Below the pieces are notes generated by a model. It saw only the letters and a program-made list of their open reading frames with translations, was not told the DNA's origin and made no database searches. From NCBI GenBank assembly GCA_009760855.2, contig WPIO01000025.1, positions 3,402,501 through 3,466,500 on the forward strand: a stretch of 64,000 bases of DNA, given 5' to 3'. Numbering within the stretch: position 1 is the first letter of the stretch; the number at the start of each line of letters is the position of its first letter. Shown here piece after piece: positions 12,796-25,700 of this stretch. The stretch comes from Cristatella mucedo (Eukaryota; Bryozoa; Phylactolaemata; Cristatellidae). Made by a program: the position numbers and the translations under genes.

Positions 12796-15700
12796 GAGAC
12801 AGAGAGAGAGACAGAGAGAGACAGAGACAGAGACAGATAGAGAGATCGATAAACAGCCCGACAATTACAGACACTACCCCAACTGGTTTCTCATTCTTTC
12901 ACATCCCTGGATCAATCAAAACTGGAGGTGGAGTTTCTGTTATCGTGTGCTCGAAATTCAACTTCAAGCCATTTGCAGTACCCTCGAAGCAGTCTTTGGA
13001 ATCAATTGTCTTGGTCTCACCCGAAAACAAGCTACCGATGGTGGCAGTAGTCTATCGCCCACCAGGTACCAAATCCTCCTTTATCTCATATTTCTCCGAT
13101 CTCATCTCGATTCTGTGTGCAAGAAATCGATCCTCCCTCGTTATGGGTGATTTCAACGTTCACTTTGATAACTTATCTGATGCCTTCGGCACTGAATTTC
13201 GTGCATTGACTGACTCATTGTCTCTTGTGGCTCATGTTCATGGCCCTACTCACATCAAGGGTCACACACTCGACCAGATCTTCTCATACAACTGCACTTT
13301 GTCATCGCCAATTATTACCAAATCATGCTTATCTGACCACATGCAGATCTCATTCAATCTACAGTGTGTGCCCGCCTCCACCTCTAAAATAACCTGTTAA
13401 TCGCGAAACCTCAAGACCCTTGACATCGATGCTGTCTGTGCTAGAATATCTGCTTCGCCTCTGCTACCACAGACATTAAACTAACCAAGTGTACTAAGTG
13501 CAAGCTTGAAAAAGCATACAAAAGATCAGGACTGACTGTCCATCGACAGGCATAGCAAGACTACTGTAGGTTGTACCAATCGATCCTAGCAAAGGCCAAG
13601 TCTAGCTTCTTTAAAAACATTGTTGAATCCCAGATGCACAATCCAAAAATGCTGATGTCGACGATCAACCATATCCTCAACCGCGCCCAAATTAACTCCT
13701 TACCTGATGATCGTTGTGATGATCTAGCCGATCGCTTCTCTCGATTCTTTGTGCAGAAGATAGACAAGATCAGGGAATCCATCCCTGCGATGACAACCTC
13801 CCCACTAGAATGCTGTTCCTTGGTTCCTGACTGCATCTCAATGTCTACATTTAAGCAGGTCACTAGTGATCTCGTCCTGAAGTTCATATCCCAATCAAAG
13901 AAGACAACAAGTCCTCTGGACCCTATTCCCACTGTACTGCTCCTACGATGCATTGATCTGCTCCTGCCATGAATACCTAACATCATTAATATGTCATTAG
14001 CCTCAGGTCATGTCCCAGCACCTTTCAAAAAAGCTGTAGTCAGGCCACTTCTCAAGAAAGCGACACTAGACCAAGAGAACTTAAGCAACTACTGCCCAGT
14101 CTCCCTTCTACCATTCCTATCAAAGACACTGGAACGAGTCGTGGCGACCAGCTTAGCTCATACATTGAAACTTCAAACCTTGCTGGTAAGTTCCAGTCTA
14201 GCTTTAGAGCTAATCACTCCACAGAGTTTTTGCTTTCATTGCTTCGGGTGTACAACGACCAACTGAGGAATGCAGACATAGGTAGAGTGTCTCTGCTTGT
14301 TTTGCTCGATTTTTCGGCAGCTTTGATACCACTGATCACAAAGTTCTTCTAGAGCGCCTCTCATCTCGCCTGGGCATCACTGGCACTGCTCTGTAGTGGT
14401 TCAGGTCCTATCTCGGTGGGAGACTCCAGAGTATTGACGTGAATGGACAAAGATCATCCGAGGTACCTCTGAAATATGGGGTACTTCAGGGCTCCGTGCT
14501 AGGTCCGGTTCTTTTCACGGTTTATACTATCCCTCTTGCTGATGTGATTGCCAAGCACAATCGAGGCTTTCACTTCTATGCGGATGACACCCAGTTGTAC
14601 CTTTGCTTTGATCCCTCCCAGCCTTCGAGCACCTCAAATTCTCTCAACTCACTTGCTGCATGTATTGATGACATCCGCACATTTTCTAAAACTAAACAAT
14701 GATAAAACGAATTACTAGTTATGGGCAAACCCAGTGATTCAGAAATTAAAAAGGCTGACGCTCAAAATTGGCTGTGCCAGCATATCTCATGTTGAATCAA
14801 CTCGAAATCCATGTGTCACGTTCCAAAGTGACCTCTCGTCAGACAACCACATCAGCTCCACAGTCAAGTCTACCTACTTTCACCTACATAACATTGCTAA
14901 AATTCAGGCTTGTTTAGATAAGGATACCGCGTCTACGTTAGGTCCATGCATTCGTGACATGCCGTCTTGACTTCTGTAGCTCACTGCTTGCTGGCCTACC
15001 GGCACGTGCAATCAGGCGATTACAGCTGGTGCAAAACTCTGCAGCTATGCTTGTCTGTCGTGAGTGTCGAAGTTGCCACATCACACCACTTCTCGCCGAC
15101 CTGTACTGGCTGCCAGTCAAGCATCGACGTTAAGGTTTGTAGCTCACTTTTAGGTCACTTCATTCTTTGGCTCCAGCCTATCTCTCAGATCTACTGCCCC
15201 ACCATCGTACCACCCGCTTTTCGGAATCCAACAGTTTACCAATACCTCGTACAAACCTCAAATCCTTTGGAGACCGTGCATTTAGTTCATATGCTCCCAA
15301 AGACTGGAACTCACTCCCGACTTGCTTCACGACATCCCCTGACTTGACCACATTTAAAAAGAACTTAAAAACACACCTATTTAGGACAGCATTTAGTGGG
15401 TCCCTATGATTTGGCCTTCGTGTGCTTATGTATGCTGACACTGTGCATGCTGCTAGTAACCACATTTGCATGCTGACCCTGCGCATGTCACCCCTAACCA
15501 TGTTATTCACGTCGTTTATCAAGCATGATATTACTCGCCATTCAATAGCGTTTCCCTTTGCAGCAAATGTAAAGTGCCTAGAAATAGATTTGAGTTCTCT
15601 GAGGGTGCTTTATAATTCCATTATAATTATTATTATTATTATTTTTATTAGAGAGAGAGCAAAGAACGGCAGAGGCAGCAGGGAGCAAGAACCCGAGGTG

Positions 15701-18700
15701 ATCGCGCACACACCCGCCCCAATGCAGGTGCAAACGGTGCTCGACTGCCTCAAGCTTAGGGACGACATTTGAGTTTACTGCGAGCCTCCAGCATCACCCC
15801 AGCCATATGCCCCTCGGTTCGTCGAGCTCGGTTGGTCGAATACCGACCCCCCCCCCCGACATCATTAGGTGCCGCTAGCTGCAAATGCAAAATATCGGCA
15901 CGTCAGCACTACTCAAGCTGTGCTCACCTTTTCCAGTCACACGTTAATAATTTTAAGAACCGTAAAATATTTACAGATAGCACTCTTAGCGAACTATATC
16001 TCTTTGTAGGTGCTGTACATATGGTGCAAAGGAAGCATGTCCTTTACTGAAGGAGCTTCGATGGCTTCCGGTTGATCACAGGATACAGAGTACAGTTCTT
16101 ACCCAAAAGGCCACGGCCACGGCTTGGGCTCCTTCAAACCTTGCTGAACTGCTGCACCAGTTTCAACCTCCACGTGCCCTCAAGTCCTCTATGGACAATA
16201 AATTAGCTGTTCCATTTATTCACTCACTCTTATTATTCATTCTTATTATTAATTCATAATTCATTCTCCATAAACCATTGGCAACAGAGGCTTTTCCTCC
16301 GGCTACTTTAGTGTTACTTACTACCTTAACTGCAGTGCTGACTCAGCTATGCTTCTCACTTTCTCTTTGCTTCGAGTGATAAAGTCTGTTGGCTACCGAA
16401 TGAGTACCGAAAGCTGCTTAGACTGTGAGTGTGCAATAGAAAACTCTCCTGCATAACATCCACTTAGCCTTTGTGGCTTTGTGGAGTTACAGATGGAGAT
16501 ACATACACAAATGCCAACATATTGCATATCGATAATACTGGATTTTGAGTGAGCATTACATAGGGACACTTTTAAGAGTGGAATCGTGAGGTTATCGAGA
16601 GCTAATCACTGCAAAGTGAGTGAGCCAGCACATCCCAAATCGTGTAGGTAGGCATCGGTAATTACTTTGCCAGCCAGAACCAAAAGGCCACCTGATGGGT
16701 GGACATGCAGCTGGTCCACACAGGCCTCTTGCCACGGCTTAGGCTATGGTTGATTTAGTGGGAGCCAGCGATTAAATGGTACAATACCTTAAACCACTGG
16801 TATTAAACCTTCGAGACACCCACATTGAGATTCATGGTTGTGGCCCAATTCGCATAAGTTCACTATGGTGATAACTCACTTATATTATTTTTTGCCTTGG
16901 GTACGCTTTAAAAGGTCAAGTCAGGCGATGTCGATCAGTCAGTCGGTATTCCAGAGTTCCATCCAGGCTTTAGGTATATAGCCTAAATCCTTAGGAGCCA
17001 CGGTCTCCCAAGGATTTGGGGTTGGTTAGGGTCACAGGTAAGCGATGCAATGGGAGGAGCAGGCTGTTAAGAGGGGAAGCAGGGAATGAGAATTTCGGAG
17101 AGCCGGCCGGAGAAAAAGAATGAAGGGGCCCAATAAGGAGTGACTTGTTGTTGAGATCGTACGCCGCTTGACAGGGAGCCAGTGTGCAGGTCCGAGATGC
17201 TAGTGACAAGCATGCGAGCCTGAAGAGTCGTGTACAATCTGCCAGCACCGTAGTGCACGTGCAGGATGACGAGCAAGGAGAAGAAGAAAAACGGGCTCGC
17301 GCACAGACACATGTGGGCCAATGCACGTCAATGCAACAGCTGCGGCCGCTGACCATTATCGACGGCTTCAAGCCGAACTGGAGAAGCTCCTTGGTGTCGT
17401 AGTGCTGATCTTCTGGCAGAGTGGTGAACTGCTTGGAATAGCGCTCGACGGTGGCCTTGGACACTACCGTGGCGGCCTTGGAGGTGCGAAAAACTGGCTC
17501 GAAATCCACGTCGGCAGTGAAATCGATCTGGAATGTGGCCCTCTTCTCCTTCGGCTGGCTGTCGGTCGCTGCCGTCGTCGGCCACGATTCTGCCAAAGTG
17601 CAAAATGAAAGGCTGACTACGTCGGTCCGGCCGACGCATGAATTGGCAACCGCTAACTGACATCGGCTATCATGTGGGCAGTTGGCTGCAGACTGCCGCT
17701 CTGCTATAACGCGTGCTCGAAGGCACCGAGGCTACCAATACGCTGAGCGAAATCAAGAGCTCGCCAGTCAAGCCCGAAGTTAAAAAAGCACTGAGGCCGT
17801 CTGGAGAACTGACGTCCGGAAAAAAGGAGCCACGAAACTCCACGCGAACGCTTAGAGAGCGCAGCCACGTTAACGCCATTAGATGCAGATCGAGCAGCAC
17901 CGTCGCAATCGATTAGCGACCGACTTGAATGGAAAACATGACCCACCAAGTGCTACAGATGCCGCACAGCAGGCAAATGCAGGGCAGCCGATGATGCATT
18001 TAAGTCAAACGGCAGCAACAAGCATCGCGTGGCTGCACCGTCAGGTCGGGTCGGACATGAGACAAGCCGTCTGGTGTGCAAGCAACTGCACTGCCAACAG
18101 ACGGCACCCGCAAGAGAAGATGGGGATGACCGTATCAAGCAATAGAGCAATAACGGCAAGTGTACTGGGGGACGTGACGAAGGAAGGAAGCTTCATTGGC
18201 TCCGTCGAGCAGGACGCTTTGCCTCTTCGGTCTTTATTGGTTTTTCTTGGGCATTCGTTTCCACTTTGGGTTAGGAGCACAGTGCACGCCTGATCGATCA
18301 TCGTCAAGGTGAGCGACGCAATTGTATATTTGAGCTAACGTTGCCATAATGAATGATGGCAAGGCGTCTCCACGGAAAGAGAGCTAAATCTCCTCTGGGC
18401 ACTAGACAGTGTGGGCTTTTTGGTATCGCTTTAAACGCCGTCAAGTCAGGGGATGCTCGTCTTGAGCAAAGTAAGTCGGCAGAGAATGTTCCAAGCAGAT
18501 CCCGAAGGATTTGCAGTTAGAGGTTAGAGGCACGGCTTAGCAATCAGAGTGAAAGGAGCAGGCAGCATAGGCGGAGGCCTGAGCAGCAGGCATTGTCGAT
18601 AGGCTAGCCGGTGCGAGAGAATGAATGACATACAAGTTGCAGAGATGGATGGGACCTTGAAGTCGATGCTCTGATCGGTAGGGAGCAGGTGGAACATTGC

Positions 18701-21700
18701 TGAATAGCACTTTGACTAGCTTGCTCGAAAGGGCCGCTACAAATATTATTTGCTTTTTGGAGGTTACGCACGCTTTCAGTGTCGGCCAGATTTCACATGC
18801 ATAGCAACAGCAGCCAATGGCAACAGCATGACAGCCCCGCACGACACAAAAGACACTTGCACTTTCTTCATCAACTCCGTCAGCATGATGATCACAGATA
18901 GTGAGCGATAGCAATCGGGGTAGCTACGGGTAAAAATCGACACGCCGATTACCTTTCGACTGAGCTTTGACGCGCCAATAGGACGGACCAGCCCACGTGT
19001 CCAGCAGAGTGCTGCTGAAGTACGAGTACTCACTCGGTTCACTCGACAGCATGCGCATCAGAACGCCAAGTGAACCGTCCCTGTGGTGGAACAGCACGAT
19101 TGACGACAACGGTTTGACGACATTGCAAACAACTACCGGCAGCGGCATGCATTCGCGTTGCTAGGTTCCCAGAGGCAAAAGGGCGGCCGATCGGACAGCT
19201 GCCTCTAGGGAGGTGCCACGCGTCGGCACAGGCTTCTCCTGCCTCCGCCTGTGCGAGCAAGGAATGACGTACGTGATCTTGCTGATTGTACCCTGTGCAA
19301 GTTTGGCATGATTGTTGTCACCGGAGGTCAGACCGACATCGGCACTTGCACCATCAGCACCACCTTCACTGGTAAGTGAAGCTGACAACAACGAAAGAAA
19401 AAACACTGAATGCAATTAGCAGCAGATACAAAGTGGGTCGATGTCATCGACTTGGGCAGTAAGTACATGACTCTCCAGCACAAACCGCGATGAATAAATG
19501 ATTCCCAAAGCCTAGCTCGCCCAAGTTCAATCAAACAGACTGTTAACTGCTGAAGGATTAATCCGTCACGAGCCCAGCCCGGAATTGGGATCGCCTAAAC
19601 AGCCTCTATTAGCTGAAAATGAAACACGGGCACAGGACGCTTAAATTGTGTGATATCAGGCAGTCAAAGCCAACTACTGATTGGGATCCCACCAATCAAG
19701 ATAGTAGGAACACAGTGTAATCCTCTCAGTGAGCTAGCTTCTCAAATACACGAGAGCTTGACCCAGGGAGACAGCTAAGTAAACCAACAGTTTCAGTTTG
19801 GGACCGTGGACGGGGTAACACGGCAAGCATGAAAAGAGTAAAGCATGCCACTACAACATGCCCATACAAAAATGCAATTAAATATATTTCAAAATGCTGG
19901 CAATAGAAATTATGATGCCACTTCATGAGTGCTAATACCATACTGCATAATCTAACGTATAATAGCAAATGCCACGAGAACCAAAAAAACCGCCGCGCTG
20001 AGGTAAAGCACAGCTACTACAGAAGAGAATCCCGTTGTGAGGCACCAAGTGAGTTGTAATTTCAAACTTACACAGAGGCAGCAGAGTGCACATGGTACCT
20101 AATAATACCTTAGAGTACCAAAGCCAGTAGCCTGCTGACAGGCTTCAGACACAGATAGAGGCCAAACGAAACCAGGCAGAACAGAACCGTGTGCTGGCTT
20201 CAGTTTCTACTCGAAAGGCGTTTAATTAAAACGTAACACAACAAGCTTACTTATCGATATGCAACCCAAATGATTGCATTAACACTCACAATCCAAGTCC
20301 ATCCCAGAAATAAATAATAAACTCATCTTAGTTCCCAAACCAAGAAGTCACAGCATTCAAAACATGGAAGCTTAAACAGCTCGATAAAGAGCTGTTGATG
20401 AAATCGATCTTGATGAAAGTCAACCGCAAAGTCCGGCCAGACCCCATCGTGTCAATTGCCTTCAGTGGTCAGCCTTCCAACTTCTCAAGGCTCAGCGGCA
20501 GGTCGATAGGGCCTCAAGTTAAGACTGTCGGCAACTTATCTTCTGTTCTGTCACCAGGACCGTTCCCTCCCATCCTTGTGGGTAGAGGCCACCTAATTAT
20601 TTATATGGAAGCAAAGATGCCCTCAGTGGCCATTAACTCTACTGCAACAGCAGCCGACAGTAGCCTCAGTGGTCGGTCACATGACATTTTCGTGCACCTA
20701 GGATTTGTGACCAAAGACGGAAAATCGACCACCGCTAATGGCCTTGCTGGCACCAGCTTATCTTCAGTGGTAACTCGATAGCCATTTCAACTCGGCAGCC
20801 ATAAACATTACTTGCCGGCTTACAATCGAAACGATTCCGTGAGGTCAAGCCAGGGCAGCTTTCCGTGACATAAATAGTAAAAATATCTTCGCTACATGTC
20901 AGATTCACTGTCCGAATAGTCACGTTCGGGCAAACCTGCGCAATGAGAATGGAGACCATGTAAACCACTGCCTCTGGGCCACTGTCACTTCAAACAGAGG
21001 ATTAATCGCATGGCGGGTCTTATTGTTGACATCCAGCAGGAAACAAAACAGGCAGATATGCACAGCTGTCAGCAAAAAGCATGAACTGCATGACAGTGTG
21101 TGAGGGCCGAGCTCCGACAGACGGAGTAAATCAACTAAAATGGCTTCAATGGTTCGAGGCAATCGCTAAGACGCATGTGCATGATCTTAGCGATAAGGTG
21201 GTTGCATTTCACGGCCCAGGTCGAGGTCCTGCATTCGATTCCTATAGCAGGCCAATCTTTTCTGCACACTGCCAGAAGCGTGAAAGGCCACTAAAGCTCT
21301 CCAAATGGAATGCAAAATCTGCCGATCTGTACTTGCTTTTTAGAGTAGCCTTAATCATACGACGAAAGCATCTCCAGGCATCACACGCACTAATACACAG
21401 GCAAGCCGCAGAAGGGCACGATCTTATGTATAAGCACACCTGGTAATGGGCCCACTAGAGCAATGGGCGCAATGTTTGAGCGGATTGAACTTTATAGGGC
21501 TTAAACACTACGGTTAAGATCTGCAATCAATACTGGACACATTTTTCATACGAGTTAAACGGTCGTACAGTGCAAAGAGGTCGCATGCCTCCTGCCAGCC
21601 TGACTGACACTGACAAAAGCGCCAGGCCTTTCGCTACTGCTTTTCCCACTTCGGATGCGAGCCAACGCCGAAAACAGCGCCTTCGCTGCCTCACTCGAGT

Positions 21701-22523
21701 GGTGGCATGGCTTACATTAGGAGACTACTGTAACGACTACTAGGGCTGAGCCAAGGGTCAGACTTGTAAACCAAAGTGGCTTGCTGGCATCCCCCGAAGC
21801 GATGGAATGCTCATCCACTATTACTCTGCCCAGCCTCGTACACAAGCCCTGGGCTCCCAAATAACCTTAAGAAGCTTGGACATGAGTGCAGCCCCTAATC
21901 AATACGGCTTACACAATGGGCCGATAGACATATGCAGTCGAGAAGCACTACCTTCGCAGTGAAGCCTTGAGCTTACAGTTCTAGTGACGGATGCAGTTCG
22001 AGCATCATGATGTCACGTGTGCTGGGAAGTTGGCAACAAAGGCCTTTGTACGCCGCTGAGAGGCAATAGAAACAAGGAATGAAATAGTAAGGTGGCATCT
22101 ACTTGGAGACGAGCACATCTCAAAAGCAGACTCCTGCTCAGCGATGCAAGAGGCCGGGAAGCAGAGGAGAGAAAAAGGCGATGGCGCACTAGGTGAAGCG
22201 GTGCTGGGAAGTTGGCAACAAAGGCCTTTGTACGCCGCTGAGAGGCAATAGAAACAAGGAATGAAATAGTAAGGTGGCATCTACTTGGAGACGAGCACAT
22301 CTCAAAAGCAGACTCCTGCTCAGCGATGCAAGAGGCCGGGAAGCAGAGGAGAGAAAAAGGCGATGGCGCACTAGGTGAAGCGGTTGCCTTTCACGACATC
22401 TGTACCGAGGTCGTGGGCTCGAATCCTGCGGTAGACGATCTTTTATCTCGCCACTGCAAGCGGTGGTGATAGCCATAAAGGCTCTTCTATCGCTATACAA
22501 AAGAGACTGTTGAATCAGCTTTT

Positions 22524-22587
<64 letters not shown>

Positions 22588-22635
22588 CATGCACACATAC
22601 ACACATATATAGTATACAAGCTGATTCAATAGTCG

Positions 22636-22704
<69 letters not shown>

Positions 22705-25700
22705 CCGCAGAGACACAGACACCGAGAAAAGGAAGTCGTAGAGAGACAGAAAGACAGACCAAAAAGTAAGAGATAGAAGCATAGATAGTGAGAGAGGCGC
22801 CGAACAAAAAATAGAGCAGCACATGAAACAGATAGAGACAGACAGACAGACAGGGACGACGCAGGCACTTGAAACGGGTAGCAAGGTAGAAAACGAGCGA
22901 CAGCCACAAAGAGTGACAGGAAAGAGAGAAATCAGATGAGACCAAGAGACAGACAGAGAAGAGAGTCTTGGCATACCAATATCACTAGGGTATCATACCT
23001 GCATCGTCGTCATCATCTGCAGCAGTATCCAAATTATCAGCATAATCAGCTGCTCCGGCCAGTTGGTCAGCACACGTGTTTTGTGATTCTGCAATCTCTG
23101 GTTCTGCATGCCGATCAAAAGCATGTTCTGAATTGGCTCTTCTTAGCATCGCCGCTATAGAGTCCTGGAAATCATAGCACCAAAAGAAGGCAGGAGGTAA
23201 AATTGCTTTGCAATCAACCACCCCGAATCTGCGCAGTCGCCTGCAATGACCTTCCAAGTTCCACTCGAGTAACACACTTAACAGGCATGCTTTCACGTAG
23301 AAACTCAAGTGTATTCGGATTTTTTAGGTCCTTCGTATGCTGCTAAGCAAAGCAATAAGGACAAAGTGACTGTTATGGTGGACAGTTGCACGTGTCCCTA
23401 CGCTAGAAGCTAAAGTGTTGCCACACTTGGCCTCTTGTGGTACGGTCGATGTATTTCAGCCGGTATCTGTTGGAACTGCTGTAAATTATTGGTAAGTACT
23501 AACAAATATCTTTTACTAAGGCAAGTACTGCGACTTAATGTGGTAGCCCGAAATCACACACACACGCACTGGTGTGTTTGAATCGGTACAGGAATCAAAG
23601 GAATAATCCTCACAGCAGTAGCAGCGACAGACAGCCAGAAAGAACGTGCCAGAATTCTAAAGCACAAGAAAGGTGCCACCCATGAGTAAGAATTTCGGGA
23701 GTCAGTTTCATTCTCGGACCTAACGAGAGAGAAAACATCCGGCAACGGCAGATGCCTTCCGAGAGACTCGCTACTGGCAGCAGGCTTTAACAGGCGTTCC
23801 CTTGCTGAGCGTGTCGTCATTCATTTCGGAGTGCTTTCCGCCCTACTCGTGTCTGACTCTTCTCATTGACTCCGTTTATCGGTGCCCGTGCTGTACCCTT
23901 GATCCCTCGACCTCGGCCTTGCCGATCGGCCTCAATCTGCAAACGAAACGCCTCGGGAGCTATTTGCCAACTTATTAACGATTATTTTTAGCTATTATGT
24001 CCCAAGAAGACCTGCGAGCTGTAGAAGAATAGCTGCTGCCGAAGCAGCAATCCAGCACCAGGTGTGTGCACCTGACCTTCGGCGTGGCGCACGTTGTACG
24101 TCAGTAAGGATGTTGTTTAGTGAGACTATAGTTAGCCGGTATCTCCCACACTGCAGCGAGATTGTGAAAAGACGTTGCCGAATTTCAGCCCAGCATATTT
24201 GCCGAATACCAAATAATTAAGGGGCAAAGGACAGTAGAAGACACAGACCGTCCAGTCACGAATAAAAGCAAAGCACCAGCGGACTATTCGGCTCACTAGC
24301 AGGCCAAATACGTCAGTGTCAAATATTGTCAAACCTCTACATGCATGCACACGATATGCATAACCACTCTATACGAACAAAAATGTGTCGAACCGAACCT
24401 TCCCATCAAGTTTAACTTTTTATACTTGTGCATACACTAAGGATTTTTTCCAAAGACAAAGAAAACTAGATGTTACCCATGTAACAACTATACTTAGCAC
24501 ACGTTATTGTTGTGCTCTGCCGAATTTACTCTGTGCTCAAGATGCAGTTGTCCTTCATTATTTCATAGTGTTCTGAGAACAGCAAGCATGGAGGATCTGC
24601 TCTGGCATTCAAGTGACCAGAAGGCATGGTCATAGTAAGTTATAGCAAGCTTTGGTTGCCCACTAGCATGCCGCCCCGATGACCTCACGAGTTTCCACGT
24701 CTACCACTAGTTTGCCATGCCAGCCATATTTCTTGACCTTTTGTCTTAGCTGGTAGACTAAGCAGGTCTTTAAGCAACTAGCTGCTTCGAATCGGCTGAG
24801 AGGGTTCGTAACGTGTGAATGAACTTTTGTCATGTTAAAATTGTATGCAAATTATCATTAATCAGCAGGCATGATTCTTTCCAACTTAGGTAAAGGGCCT
24901 ACAAAAACGTTGTAGTTCTCCTCGGGGTGCTAGGCTAATGTAAAGTACTATCTATCTAAAATACTATCATTGCAATATCTACTAATTAAAGCAAGGAAGT
25001 CAGTCCTTCCGTCACTCGACAAGATGGCACATTTCCGTCACTCGACAAGATGGCGCAGCGCTATCTTCGTGACCATATTATGACTACTTCTACAATGACT
25101 CAGCAAAGCAAGTCTGCTGGCAGTGAGCTTTCGTTATTACCAATACCAGTCTTGCTTGCAATATCCACAGCATTAAACTACTTCACAATCAAATAATGCC
25201 TGTTAGCAGCAGCTTGGTTTGGTGATGAATCGATTGTGAAGTGTATTTAGCTCATTTGACACCTCCCCCCTACCCGAGAGAAGCAGGCCCCCAGCTCGTA
25301 AAGTGAAATCCGATGTGACAGTTTCATCTCTGGCTCGCTGGAGCCAGGATCCTGCAACAGGGGGGGGGGAAAGCAACGGAGTGTTTTTTATCAAAAATAG
25401 CTAGATCTTAATACACTAGGAAAGAGGACAGAGAGCAGACAAATCGAAGGCAGCATCGGCAGCCTGAGCGAGAATCTGCAAGCAAGCAGGCCCTGCACAA
25501 AGACATCGTCATCGATCGACAACACGACGACGCGGTCCTACCTCGCTGTCTTGGTTCCAGTCGTTGAACTTGAAGTCGGCAAAGGCGGAACAAACGTGCA
25601 GGCCGTCAAAGTTGACGCCACGATATATAGCTACAAGCGATATCGCGATCATTGTTATCCCACGGGCAGGCGAGCGCAAGAAGTCTACACATCTTTGCTC

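Noticed and set aside
22493-22945. Tyr-Ile repeat frames of 93-150 codons
   Set aside because: Translation of TA microsatellites.
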